NCBI RefSeq assembly: GCF_022808675.1
Contig: NZ_JAKZKV010000002.1
Span: 372,001 to 436,000 of the forward strand
Direction: 5' to 3'
DNA: 64,000 bases
DNA from: Parabacteroides sp. FAFU027
Lineage (GTDB): Bacteria > Bacteroidota > Bacteroidia > Bacteroidales > UBA7332
How positions within the stretch are numbered: position 1 is the first letter of the stretch; each line of letters opens with the position of its first letter. The position numbers and the translations under genes are program-made. Below, in pieces: positions 45,082 to 52,498 of the stretch. The notes beneath the pieces were generated by a model that made no database searches, had not been told where the DNA came from, and was given only the letters and a program-made list of their open reading frames with translations.

Positions 45082-45284
45082 ATATAAGTAAAGACCGATA
45101 TCCATGTCGTATTCATTTGTAATTCTATTTTTACCTCTATATGATTTGGAATAAGTTGAGAGAAATGTTTGAGCTTTCAAAACAGGCCCAGGATTTCTAC
45201 CCCTAAATCCCCTCTAAACAATTATTGCACATTTTCTTATCTATATTTGACTAATTTGAGACTTCAAAGTCCTAAAACCCGGCT

Positions 45285-45292
45285 TATCTTTG
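45285..45292 (+). promoter_or_regulatory. -7 element of the modular glycoside-hydrolase-like gene
   Basis: TATCTTTG, 94 bases before the ATG; another, TATATTTG, lies at 45242-45249. Confidence 0.45.
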
Positions 45293-45386
45293 TTATACTG
45301 ATGAATATGAATCAGAAAGGGAGATTTTGCCTGTTTCGGTGACACTACTTCCCATGCCTAAACTATTATTAATCCAAAACTAATCT

Positions 45387-48161
45387 ATGAAGAAAAGGAA
45401 ACTCTCAGTAATAACGCTTTTGTTGTTGGGGTTAGAATTTGCCACTTTGAACGCACAATCGACCAGCGCAAGTAGCTTCCTGGTTGCCCAGCCGATTCCT
45501 GACCGGACAGTTTCATTCAGCGTTGCTGACAGCGGCGTTGCCAAACCACTCACCTGGGGATTGGACCTTGCCTGGCTCAGCGAGACAAACATTCGCCGCG
45601 GGATTGCCTTTATGGGAGCAGACCGGGTGGATGTCGTGAGATCGTCCTTCACACCAACAGATTCATTAATCAACGGTGACCTTAAGCCGGCTGAACTCGC
45701 CACGCTCAACCAACGATTGACTATCATGGATTTGCTGTCTCCCAAAACGGTCGTGATGCTCAATGACGATAATCCGACTGTATCCTCTTGGTACAATGGC
45801 AGACCAGATCACTGGGCACAGCTGATGGATGTGACCACTAAACGCGTTCAGGCACATGGCCGCAGAGTGGTTTCAATCGCGCCGTTTAACGAGCCGGATA
45901 ATTCTGCGACAGGACAGGGTACCGTAACCGACTTTTACAATATCATTGGTGAGCTGAAAAAGAATCCCCGCTTCGACACTATCCGCATTTGTGGGGGTAA
46001 TACACTGAATGATGACCAGGCTTTGAACTGGTACAACACATTAAAGTCCAGACTGGACGAAGGAAATACCCACCAGCTTGCAGGGAGTTTTGATAACTAT
46101 GCCACCTTCTATCAGACGGTGAGAGCAAATGGAGACCAGGCAACCAATGATGAGCTGCACAATGTCATGGAGGCTATGGTGGGCGCTGAATATGGTATGC
46201 AAAACGGGATATGGTGGGGTACTGCCGAGTATGCCCGCGGTGAGTTTGTCAAAGCGAGTGACGGCAAACGCCTCGGCTATGCCGAACACCGTCCCAACTG
46301 GACAGCAGCATCAGTCTATCGCAACCTGGATGGAAAGATTCAGGCCTTTGGCGGTACATCGGAACGTCAGGCTGCAACGACTACCTATCGCTTTTTATCC
46401 AAAGACAGGGATGTGTACTATGATGGCTACGGCCCACAGCGTGAATATACCATGGTGATGCCTGGCGGTACGGCTTACCAAACCGGACAGACCAATGCCG
46501 AGAGAGTGGTCAATGTTACCTGGGGCGAAGACATCCAGCCTGTTATTAACGGATCCTATGTCGTAGTAAACCGCAACAGTGGCAAGGTGTTGACTGTACC
46601 ACTCGGCTACACGACCAATGGCCTTAATCTCAATCAATCGACATTCAATGCAACCTACAAATATCAGCAATGGAATGTAAATCCGGTAGATTCGCGCATT
46701 GGTGGTGACTTCAGCTATTTTACCTTTAAGAATGTCAGCACCGCCAAAGTACCTGATGTAATCAACTTTTCGCTGGATAATAATGCTAATGTACAGCAGT
46801 GGGATGATACCAAAGGGACTAACCAGCAGTGGTACCTGGAATATGCGGAGGATGGATGGTTTTATATCCGCAACCGCCAGAGTGCAAAATGCCTGATGGT
46901 TTCAAATTCCAGCACTTCATCAGGAGCAAGCATCGTACAATGGGATAAGACCGGCGTAACCAGCCAGCAGTGGCGTTTTGTTCCGGTAGGTGCGCCTATC
47001 GAATTTGTAGCGCCAGGTGCTCCGGGCAATTTAGTGGCGACTCCGAACGCAGAATCTATCCGTCTGGACTGGACGGCCAGCGGTGATGCGGATGTTGCCG
47101 GCTACAACGTTTACCGTGCTGATTCAGCCGGTGGCGCATATAATACCATTGCCCGTAACGTGAAAACAGCCTCTTTCGTTGATAATACCGCCACCACAGG
47201 AGGCCCCTATTACTATAAAGTAAAAGCGGTGGATAACTCGCTCAACCGTTCGACTTACTCGAATGAAGTTTCGGCAACTGCCACCGGAAGCAATACCCTG
47301 GTAATGCAACTGCCTTTCAACGGGAATACGCAGGACACGACCATCAACCTCAACCACAGCGCGACCTACGGCACGATCTCTTACGTTCAGGGCAAAATGG
47401 GTAAAGCTATTTTCCTGAATGGATCCACTGGCTTTGTTCAGCTTCCGGCTACCATGGCCAACCAGAAAGAGCTGACCATTGCTACCTGGGTTTACTGGAG
47501 AAGTGGTGCAGGCTGGCAGCGTATCTTTGACTTCGGCAACGACCAGACTCAATACATGTACCTCACCCCGAATAACGGTTCAGGTCAAATGCGATTCGGC
47601 ATCAAAAACGGAGGAACCGAGCAACAACTGAACACAACCTCAATGTCAGTAGGGAAATGGACTCATGTGGCGATAACATTAAGCACAACCGGCGCCCGCA
47701 TTTATGTAAATGGCGTACAGGCAGCAGAATCCAGCGCTATCACCATCAGCCCGTTGGACTTCAAACCGGTGCTGAACTACATCGGCCGCAGCCAGTTCTC
47801 CGATCCTTTGCTCAATGCTTACATCGACGATTTCAGGGTGTATAACTACGCTTTGTCTGCCAGCGAAGTATCTCAGGTGGTATCGGAAGTTACAAGCGGG
47901 GTGAATGATGTCCGCAATAACCGGGAACTCTCTGTATGGCCGGTTCCCGCGAGTGATGTGATCCATGTAAATTATCCTTCGGCAAACGACAATTCAACGC
48001 TTTCGGTTTTTGATATAAACGGAAGATTGGTCATAACCAAAGTGATGAATAATACCACCGATACCGAACTGAATGTTTCCAACCTGCCTTCCGGTATCTA
48101 CACGCTTAAGCTGACCAACAGCGAAGAGACTCAGATGAAGAAACTGATCGTCAGACATTGA
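45387..48161 (+). CDS. Modular secreted glycoside-hydrolase-like protein with T9SS tail
   Basis: 924 residues. Signal peptide ~1-23 (LEFATLNA). Residues ~30-390 look like a clan-A TIM-barrel glycosidase: VSIAPFNEPDNSATGQG (candidate acid/base Glu) and EAMVGAEYGMQNGIWWGTAEYA (candidate nucleophile region). I cannot fix the GH family. Then a ricin-type trefoil (~395-535, three QQW repeats), a fibronectin type III domain (~545-640, GNLVATPNAESIRLDWTASG...), a LamG/concanavalin-like domain (~645-830, ATWVYWRSGAGWQRIFDFGN), and a type IX tail (~845-924, ending LKLTNSEETQMKKLIVRH). The binding modules suggest a polysaccharide substrate. Not linked to the xylan genes. Confidence 0.85.
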   Translation: MKKRKLSVITLLLLGLEFATLNAQSTSASSFLVAQPIPDRTVSFSVADSGVAKPLTWGLDLAWLSETNIRRGIAFMGADRVDVVRSSFTPTDSLINGDLKPAELATLNQRLTIMDLLSPKTVVMLNDDNPTVSSWYNGRPDHWAQLMDVTTKRVQAHGRRVVSIAPFNEPDNSATGQGTVTDFYNIIGELKKNPRFDTIRICGGNTLNDDQALNWYNTLKSRLDEGNTHQLAGSFDNYATFYQTVRANGDQATNDELHNVMEAMVGAEYGMQNGIWWGTAEYARGEFVKASDGKRLGYAEHRPNWTAASVYRNLDGKIQAFGGTSERQAATTTYRFLSKDRDVYYDGYGPQREYTMVMPGGTAYQTGQTNAERVVNVTWGEDIQPVINGSYVVVNRNSGKVLTVPLGYTTNGLNLNQSTFNATYKYQQWNVNPVDSRIGGDFSYFTFKNVSTAKVPDVINFSLDNNANVQQWDDTKGTNQQWYLEYAEDGWFYIRNRQSAKCLMVSNSSTSSGASIVQWDKTGVTSQQWRFVPVGAPIEFVAPGAPGNLVATPNAESIRLDWTASGDADVAGYNVYRADSAGGAYNTIARNVKTASFVDNTATTGGPYYYKVKAVDNSLNRSTYSNEVSATATGSNTLVMQLPFNGNTQDTTINLNHSATYGTISYVQGKMGKAIFLNGSTGFVQLPATMANQKELTIATWVYWRSGAGWQRIFDFGNDQTQYMYLTPNNGSGQMRFGIKNGGTEQQLNTTSMSVGKWTHVAITLSTTGARIYVNGVQAAESSAITISPLDFKPVLNYIGRSQFSDPLLNAYIDDFRVYNYALSASEVSQVVSEVTSGVNDVRNNRELSVWPVPASDVIHVNYPSANDNSTLSVFDINGRLVITKVMNNTTDTELNVSNLPSGIYTLKLTNSEETQMKKLIVRH

Positions 48162-48181
48162 TAAGTTATTCTTTATAAATG

Positions 48182-48226
48182 AAAAGCTCCTGCTTTTGCC
48201 GTAATGGTAAAGCAGGAGCTTTTTTG
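48182..48226. terminator. Terminator after the modular GH gene
   Basis: AAAAGCTCCTGCTTT pairs with AAAGCAGGAGCTTTT, followed by TTTTTG. Confidence 0.75.
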
Positions 48227-48338
48227 TTGGGGGTGGTGGTGTTGCCAGTTGGGAAATTGAACCAATGCTCAATGACCTATAACCAGACAATAATCAACAA
48301 GGGGGCGGAATAGTTTCCTACTGCAAACGTTGTCAACT

Positions 48339-48704
48339 TTATTTCATCATTGATAGACTTCTGTTTATTTGGGGGTCTGACTCTAAGTACATTATATCAA
48401 ACGAATCTCCGATTTGGATCTTATCATCGTCATCAGAGATCCCTTCATAACTTACGCCTTTTACAGAGAACCGGTAATAAGTATTGACAATACCTCTATA
48501 TCCGGGAATCCTTTTGTCAAATACAATACCTTTGGTTCCAGTTCCGCTATCTTTCAATCTATTGTAGTCTAATTGATTTACAAATACTACATATACGATT
48601 ATAGCAAAGACAGTAAAAATCACAGCCATCTTTAATTTATTTGCACCATCAAACAGGTATCTGAGATCTTTTAATCTTATTTTTTGCTGAGTTTTCTTAT
48701 TCAT
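48339..48704 (-). CDS. Small membrane protein, DUF3592-like
   Basis: 121 residues: a basic N-terminus, one membrane segment (~25-43, MAVIFTVFAIIVYVVFV), then an exported ~75-residue domain with GTKGIVFDKRIPGYRGIVNTYYRF and DDDKIQIGDSFDIMYLESDP. The outline (a 'g.V.......y...Y.f.v.G..y.G......i..Gd.i.V.Y...nP' pattern) is that of DUF3592-type proteins. The gene at 49707 encodes a relative with the same layout. Part of a run of five small minus-strand genes. Confidence 0.6.
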   Translation of the reverse strand: MNKKTQQKIRLKDLRYLFDGANKLKMAVIFTVFAIIVYVVFVNQLDYNRLKDSGTGTKGIVFDKRIPGYRGIVNTYYRFSVKGVSYEGISDDDDKIQIGDSFDIMYLESDPQINRSLSMMK

Positions 48705-48731
48705 CTAGTCACTTTAAAACTATTGCATTCT

Positions 48732-49520
48732 TTATCGTTTAAAATGCGGAATAACCGGGATAACCTCAATACTTTTAAACGGATCTATCAACCTTTGATT
48801 GTTGACATAGCAATGTTGAACAATATCGGTGATAATATATCTTTTCAGGTCAGGGTCCTGATCTGAAGATGAATAACTGAAATCATATATTTGACCTGCA
48901 ATACAAAAAATATAGTTCAACAATAACACCGGCTCACCATGTTTTATCACTGAATACGATGAGAAATAGATCTTTTGTTCTTTGTTTTTGAGTAGAAAAT
49001 ATTTCTGAGACGTCACCTTGAAATTTCTTATTAATTCTGACACACTCATTCTATAATACTGATCCAGACTTAAATGAATGTTACTGGTATCCTGCCTTAA
49101 AATGGCGAAGAATTTTGTTTGGGAGATCTTGCTTTTGGGTTTAAAGGTTGCCGTAAGTAATATCTTATTATAGTTTACAATATCCCAATCATCCGGAAGA
49201 TTTACTACCAGTTTATTCTTCTTATCTTCATAGATCTTCCAGTTTACAATCTTCTTTTCGTTAGAAATAACGTAAGTCCATTTCCCTGTCTTCAATCCTT
49301 CGGAGTAATGCCCCTGTGTCAAAAGAGCAGTATCTTTTCCATCAAAGATTTGCCACATGCCATTTTCTTTTCCGTTCTTTACATCACCTGCTACTATGCC
49401 TTTATTGGGAACTTTATCCGAGGAGTTGAAGAAGTAATATTTCCGTTTATTCTCTTTGCAAGCTATTCCGGAAAGAATAATTAAAGTCAAACCCAATAAT
49501 CTTATAACACCTGTCTTCAT
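48732..49520 (-). CDS. Lipoprotein with MORN-like repeats
   Basis: 262 residues; signal peptide with lipobox LSGIAC (Cys ~21), so a lipid-anchored protein. Residues ~40-90 hold two MORN/YwqK-like repeats (KNGKENGMWQIFDGKDTAL and YSEGLKTGKWTYVISN). Residues ~105-250 look like a PsbP/DUF1795-type fold (LVVNLPDDWDIVNYNKI, ILRQDTSNIHLSLDQYY). Toxin/immunity loci often carry MORN-like proteins of this type, but nothing here identifies a toxin. AT-rich like its neighbours. Confidence 0.6.
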   Translation of the reverse strand: MKTGVIRLLGLTLIILSGIACKENKRKYYFFNSSDKVPNKGIVAGDVKNGKENGMWQIFDGKDTALLTQGHYSEGLKTGKWTYVISNEKKIVNWKIYEDKKNKLVVNLPDDWDIVNYNKILLTATFKPKSKISQTKFFAILRQDTSNIHLSLDQYYRMSVSELIRNFKVTSQKYFLLKNKEQKIYFSSYSVIKHGEPVLLLNYIFCIAGQIYDFSYSSSDQDPDLKRYIITDIVQHCYVNNQRLIDPFKSIEVIPVIPHFKR

Positions 49521-49706
49521 TGTGTATTCTTTTATTTTATTTTCCCCTAGATATAGAGCTTAACGGAAATCCGGACTCAAAACAGTTTCTGTCTTCAAAT
49601 TGATATTTCTTCAAGCAGTTATAAACTGCTCTTATTTTAGGTCCAAGTTTTGAAAACTTGAACCAGAAGTTACCTCAATGCTTTCGACATTTTGTAGGGT
49701 CTTACA

Positions 49707-50042
49707 TTAATCCGTAGGATTAAGTGGTTTATTGAAATATGGACATGGTTTAAAAAATCTCACGTTAATAGTATCTCCTATTGCTAAAGATTTATCATGA
49801 GAATTGCCTGTATATTTCTTCCCATTTATTTCAAATTGGTATGAATATGTATATTCCGGATGTACTCCATGTGAATTCGGTATTATATTTTCTTCGTCAA
49901 TAATTACCGCCTTAATCAAATCTGCACTATTATCGACAAAGTAATCATTTAGTATTCTATACCCGTATACATAAATTACATTCATCAATATCATAACAGC
50001 GAGAATTCTCCAGAATATCTTAGTTATCTTATTTCTATTCAT
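49707..50042 (-). CDS. Small membrane protein, DUF3592-like
   Basis: 111 residues with one N-terminal membrane segment (~9-29, IFWRILAVMILMNVIYVYGYR), then an exported domain ending GKKYTGNSHDKSLAIGDTIN and a short VRFFKPCP tail. The pattern Y.Y.f.i.GkkYtG, aiGdti.V.. resembles the gene at 48339. Its ATG overlaps the stop of the upstream gene at 50039 (ATGA), so the two are coupled. Confidence 0.6.
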   Translation of the reverse strand: MNRNKITKIFWRILAVMILMNVIYVYGYRILNDYFVDNSADLIKAVIIDEENIIPNSHGVHPEYTYSYQFEINGKKYTGNSHDKSLAIGDTINVRFFKPCPYFNKPLNPTD

Positions 50043-50542
50043 TGTTTATCAGTGTATTGAAAGATATTAAATTTCTCAATAGGGACAGGTTTGTTTAGCT
50101 TTTGAACTTTATTTATTGTTTTCTGTGGGTCATAGATTTTGTCCCTGACTTTAATTTCGCTCAAATAGAATTTCTTATTGATAAAGCAAAAATAAAACTC
50201 TCTATTGTAATAGTAGTACATATCCCCCCAGGAAACATTTAGCTTAAATCCGGTATTCGTCTCTTCTATTTTATCAACTGAGAAATTTTTCACCTCATCA
50301 TCAGGAATAGGTAAACGAATAGAAGTCGTCAACTTATTATCTTGTGATAGTTGAATATATTTTCTGTTCGATTTGTCAGAATATACAAGCTGTACCTTAC
50401 AAATGGCTTTAAAATAAATATCGTTTTTCAACGCGACATTCTTCAAAACATCAACAGCAAATACTGATTGAACAAATCCCAATAACCCCAATACCATTAT
50501 TGAAACAAATACGCTCTTTTTCTTAAAGTACTTATTTTCCAT
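50039..50542 (-). CDS. Small secreted protein of unknown function
   Basis: 167 residues with a signal peptide (to ~30, LLGFVQSVFA). The mature part is beta-rich (NDIYFKAICKVQLVYSDKSN, GFKLNVSWGDMYYYYNREFY) without a known domain. Coupled to the DUF3592-like gene downstream by a four-base overlap. I do not recognise a family. Confidence 0.55.
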   Translation of the reverse strand: MENKYFKKKSVFVSIMVLGLLGFVQSVFAVDVLKNVALKNDIYFKAICKVQLVYSDKSNRKYIQLSQDNKLTTSIRLPIPDDEVKNFSVDKIEETNTGFKLNVSWGDMYYYYNREFYFCFINKKFYLSEIKVRDKIYDPQKTINKVQKLNKPVPIEKFNIFQYTDKQ

Positions 50543-50622
50543 ATCTAATTTATCTTCTTTATTTCAAGATCTCATATGCTTACACAGCTCTACTCTAGCG
50601 CGAGAAAGAAGGCTTCATTCTA

Positions 50623-51120
50623 TCATCTATAATACCTAATAATTTTCTCATAACAGAGTTTATTTCTCAAGTCAATCACTTGGATAATCTGATATTTGCA
50701 TGATAATCCTGTACAACTTGGCAAACTAGACATTATTTTTAGAAGATGTCTCTTCCGATCAAAAATATAAGTTGAGAAATCATATTCAGGAAAAGTGGAC
50801 TTATTTATTTCGATGTCCTTATTCTTGAATGATATAATCTTAATTCTTTGACTACCTACAAATATTCGCCTATCTGACAGAGAATCACCATTCCATTTCT
50901 CAAATTTCAAATCATAGCCCAAATGACGAACTGTGCAGTAATCGACTTCATAGCATGAGACTTTAGGTTTTATTTTTCTCACCTTATGTGATTTCATTTC
51001 ATTAATAGCCACAACAAATAGATGATCTGTATTCTTATTTTCTTGAGCGACTATGAAAGTATGTATTAATACAACGAAAACGACAATTCCAATATACTTC
51101 ATATACTTTGAATATGACAA
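50623..51120 (-). CDS. Small secreted protein, paralogue of the gene at 20547
   Basis: 165 residues; signal peptide to ~25 (VLIHTFIVAQ). Shares with the protein at 20547 the blocks IKPKVSCYEVDYCTVRHLGY, TFPEYDFS, LLKIMSSLPSCTG and CYEKIIRYYR in the same order and spacing, with four conserved cysteines. Neither copy has a recognised domain. An identical pair of loci 30 kb apart suggests duplication and divergence rather than chance. Confidence 0.7.
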   Translation of the reverse strand: MSYSKYMKYIGIVVFVVLIHTFIVAQENKNTDHLFVVAINEMKSHKVRKIKPKVSCYEVDYCTVRHLGYDLKFEKWNGDSLSDRRIFVGSQRIKIISFKNKDIEINKSTFPEYDFSTYIFDRKRHLLKIMSSLPSCTGLSCKYQIIQVIDLRNKLCYEKIIRYYR

Positions 51121-51164
51121 TTTAATAACCTACTTTCCCAATCTCATAAATTAGCTCCTCTCTA

Positions 51165-51346
51165 GCGCGAGTTTAGCGAAGCGTAACTCGTGCTGGAAAT
51201 CCAAACAGCTTGTAGCTGTTTTAGAATTCGAAGAATTCTCCAATTATACAAGCTATCTGCATGGTTGATTACTTGTATTGTTTTAGTCAGACAGCTACAA
51301 GCTGTCTTTGTTTTAGGCACGGGTTACGCTTTCGCTAAACCCGCGC
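51165..51346. repeat. MITE-like palindromic element with ~29-base terminal inverted repeats
   Basis: Left end 51165-51193 (core GAGTTTAGCGAAGCGTAACTC) is the inverted, slightly diverged match of the right end 51317-51346 (core GGGTTACGCTTTCGCTAAACC). Each end can also fold into a hairpin by itself. Inside, CAGCTTGTAGCTG and CAGCTACAAGCTG form another pair. The ~180-base element has no gene. Partial copies occur at 44532 and 51714, and a fragment near 50594. Confidence 0.65.
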
Positions 51347-51379
51347 CAAAAGTTACTTTTCAAACTCGCGGGAAAGAGG

Positions 51380-51679
51380 TTAGTCCCCATAAGCAATCAG
51401 TCCACACTGTCGTTTGTCTGCAATGTCAAATAATTGATTTAGTTTTTTCACATCAACGTCATATTGTAACTGTTTTCGCGAAATGTTCTGTCGAATTTGC
51501 CTAATTAACGCAGTATCTAACCTGAAGTCTGAATAATAATCAAATCTTCTATCAATAATCCCTTTGTTTTGAAGGTTGTCAAAAGTTTCATCATCAAGTC
51601 CTCCTGCAAATTCCAGTTCTGCTTGTTTTGGGGCATTTGGTTTTGCTTGGTCGTCCTTTATAATATAAAAATCTAGCAT
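51380..51679 (-). CDS. Small cytoplasmic protein of unknown function
   Basis: 99 residues starting MLDFYIIKDDQAKPNAPKQA, no signal or membrane segment, acidic. Includes ELEFAGGLDDETFDNLQNKG and IIDRRFDYYSDFRLD, which look like a conserved hypothetical family also found among immunity-type proteins. That association is a guess. It lies between two copies of the palindromic repeat, so it may have moved with them. Confidence 0.6.
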   Translation of the reverse strand: MLDFYIIKDDQAKPNAPKQAELEFAGGLDDETFDNLQNKGIIDRRFDYYSDFRLDTALIRQIRQNISRKQLQYDVDVKKLNQLFDIADKRQCGLIAYGD

Positions 51680-51713
51680 TGTCTTTTATTTTTAAGTATC
51701 CGGTCCTCCACTA

Positions 51714-51742
51714 GCGCAAGTTTAGCGAAGCGTAACTCGTGC
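51714..51742. repeat. TTTAGCGAAGCG hairpin repeat, copy
   Basis: GCGCAAGTTTAGCGAAGCG then TAACTCGTGC, one base different from the left end of the 51165 element (A for G at the fifth base). Confidence 0.65.
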
Positions 51743-51858
51743 TGGAAAACTAACCCCAATTCAACTAAACAAATATACACAATTCAAACAGAATATCAGG
51801 CTAGCCTGTTTCAGGCTGTAATCGTACAATTTACCCATAAAATATGCGTATATTATTC

Positions 51859-52362
51859 AGTAATCGGTCAATATTCTCTTGTAATTTGCCAATATTCTTC
51901 TGTAATCGGCTAATATTCTCTTGTAATCGGCAATTATTTTCATGTAATCGGTCAATATTCTTCTGTAATCGGTCAATATTCTCTTGTAATCGGCAAATAT
52001 TCTCTTGTAATTTGCCAATATTTTCATGTAATCAGTCAATATTCTTCTGTAATTTGCCAATATTCTTCTGTAATCGGCTAATATTCTCTTGTAATCGGCA
52101 ATTATTTTCATGTAATCGGTCAATATTCTTCTGTAATCTGCGAATATTCTCTTGTAATCGGCCAATATTCTCTTGTAATCGGCAATTATTTTCATGTAAT
52201 CGGCCAATATTCTCTTGTAATCGGCAAATATTTTCATGTAATCAGTCAATATTCTTCTGTAATCGGTCAATATTCTCTTGTAATTTGCCAATATTCTCTT
52301 GTAATCGGCAATTATTTTCATGTAATCGGCCAATATTCTCTTGTAATCTACCAATGTATCGA
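51859..52362. repeat. 21-bp tandem repeat, 24 units, open on both strands
   Basis: Twenty-four consecutive 21-base units, e.g. TGTAATCGGTCAATATTCTC plus one T. The first two codons (TGT AAT) are invariant in all but the first unit; the rest varies among a few types. No indel breaks the period. A block of four units (51880-51963) recurs exactly at 52048-52131, so units were duplicated in groups. Read on the minus strand it gives heptads such as DYKRILA, DYMKIIA and NYKRILT, but only a TTG start (52354) is available. On the plus strand it gives CNRSIFS-type heptads. More degenerate units flank it on the right (to ~52405). Confidence 0.85.
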
Positions 52363-52422
52363 CTGTAATCTGTCTATATTTTCGTATAACCGGCTATTTT
52401 TATTCCCATACGGGCATGAAAA

Positions 52423-52448
52423 AGGGGCGGATTATTCATCACGCCCCT
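52423..52448. terminator. Hairpin, possible transcription barrier
   Basis: AGGGGCG and CGCCCCT stem with an A-run before it; near the 3' end of the esterase gene. Confidence 0.45.
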
Positions 52449-52462
52449 GTAGTATGAGCATA

Positions 52463-52493
52463 AACCTAACCGATTTTCAAAACCGGTTAGGTT
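52463..52493. terminator. Terminator of the acetylesterase gene
   Basis: AACCTAACCG pairs with CGGTTAGGTT across ATTTTCAAAAC; on the minus strand it follows the esterase stop by a few bases. Confidence 0.6.
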
Positions 52494-52498
52494 ATATC

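Larger units (their letters stand above)
44433..45386. other. 954-base intergenic region rich in short repeats
   Basis: Holds, in order: a hairpin repeat copy (44532-44574) of the family at 51165; ACATT recurring at 21-base spacing (44834, 44855, 44876); fragments of a GGGGACTT/CCCCTAAATCCCC repeat at 44918 and 45198; and two palindromes of the GACGCGAT...ATCGCGTC type (44999, 45057). Two consensus -7 elements (45242-45249 and 45285-45292) precede the glycoside-hydrolase gene. No gene seen. Confidence 0.55.

Noticed and set aside
44937-45122. 61-codon plus-strand frame before the modular GH gene
   Set aside because: It runs through two palindromic repeats and encodes nothing recognisable.
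51844-52368. CRISPR array at the 21-bp repeats
   Set aside because: Units are contiguous with no unique spacers and no cas genes; it is a simple tandem repeat.
51844-52368. Plus-strand Cys-rich 174-residue protein from the same repeats
   Set aside because: It starts at an ATG in unrelated flank, has Cys every seven residues with no signal peptide, and its variation fits the repeat units; kept only as a repeat.
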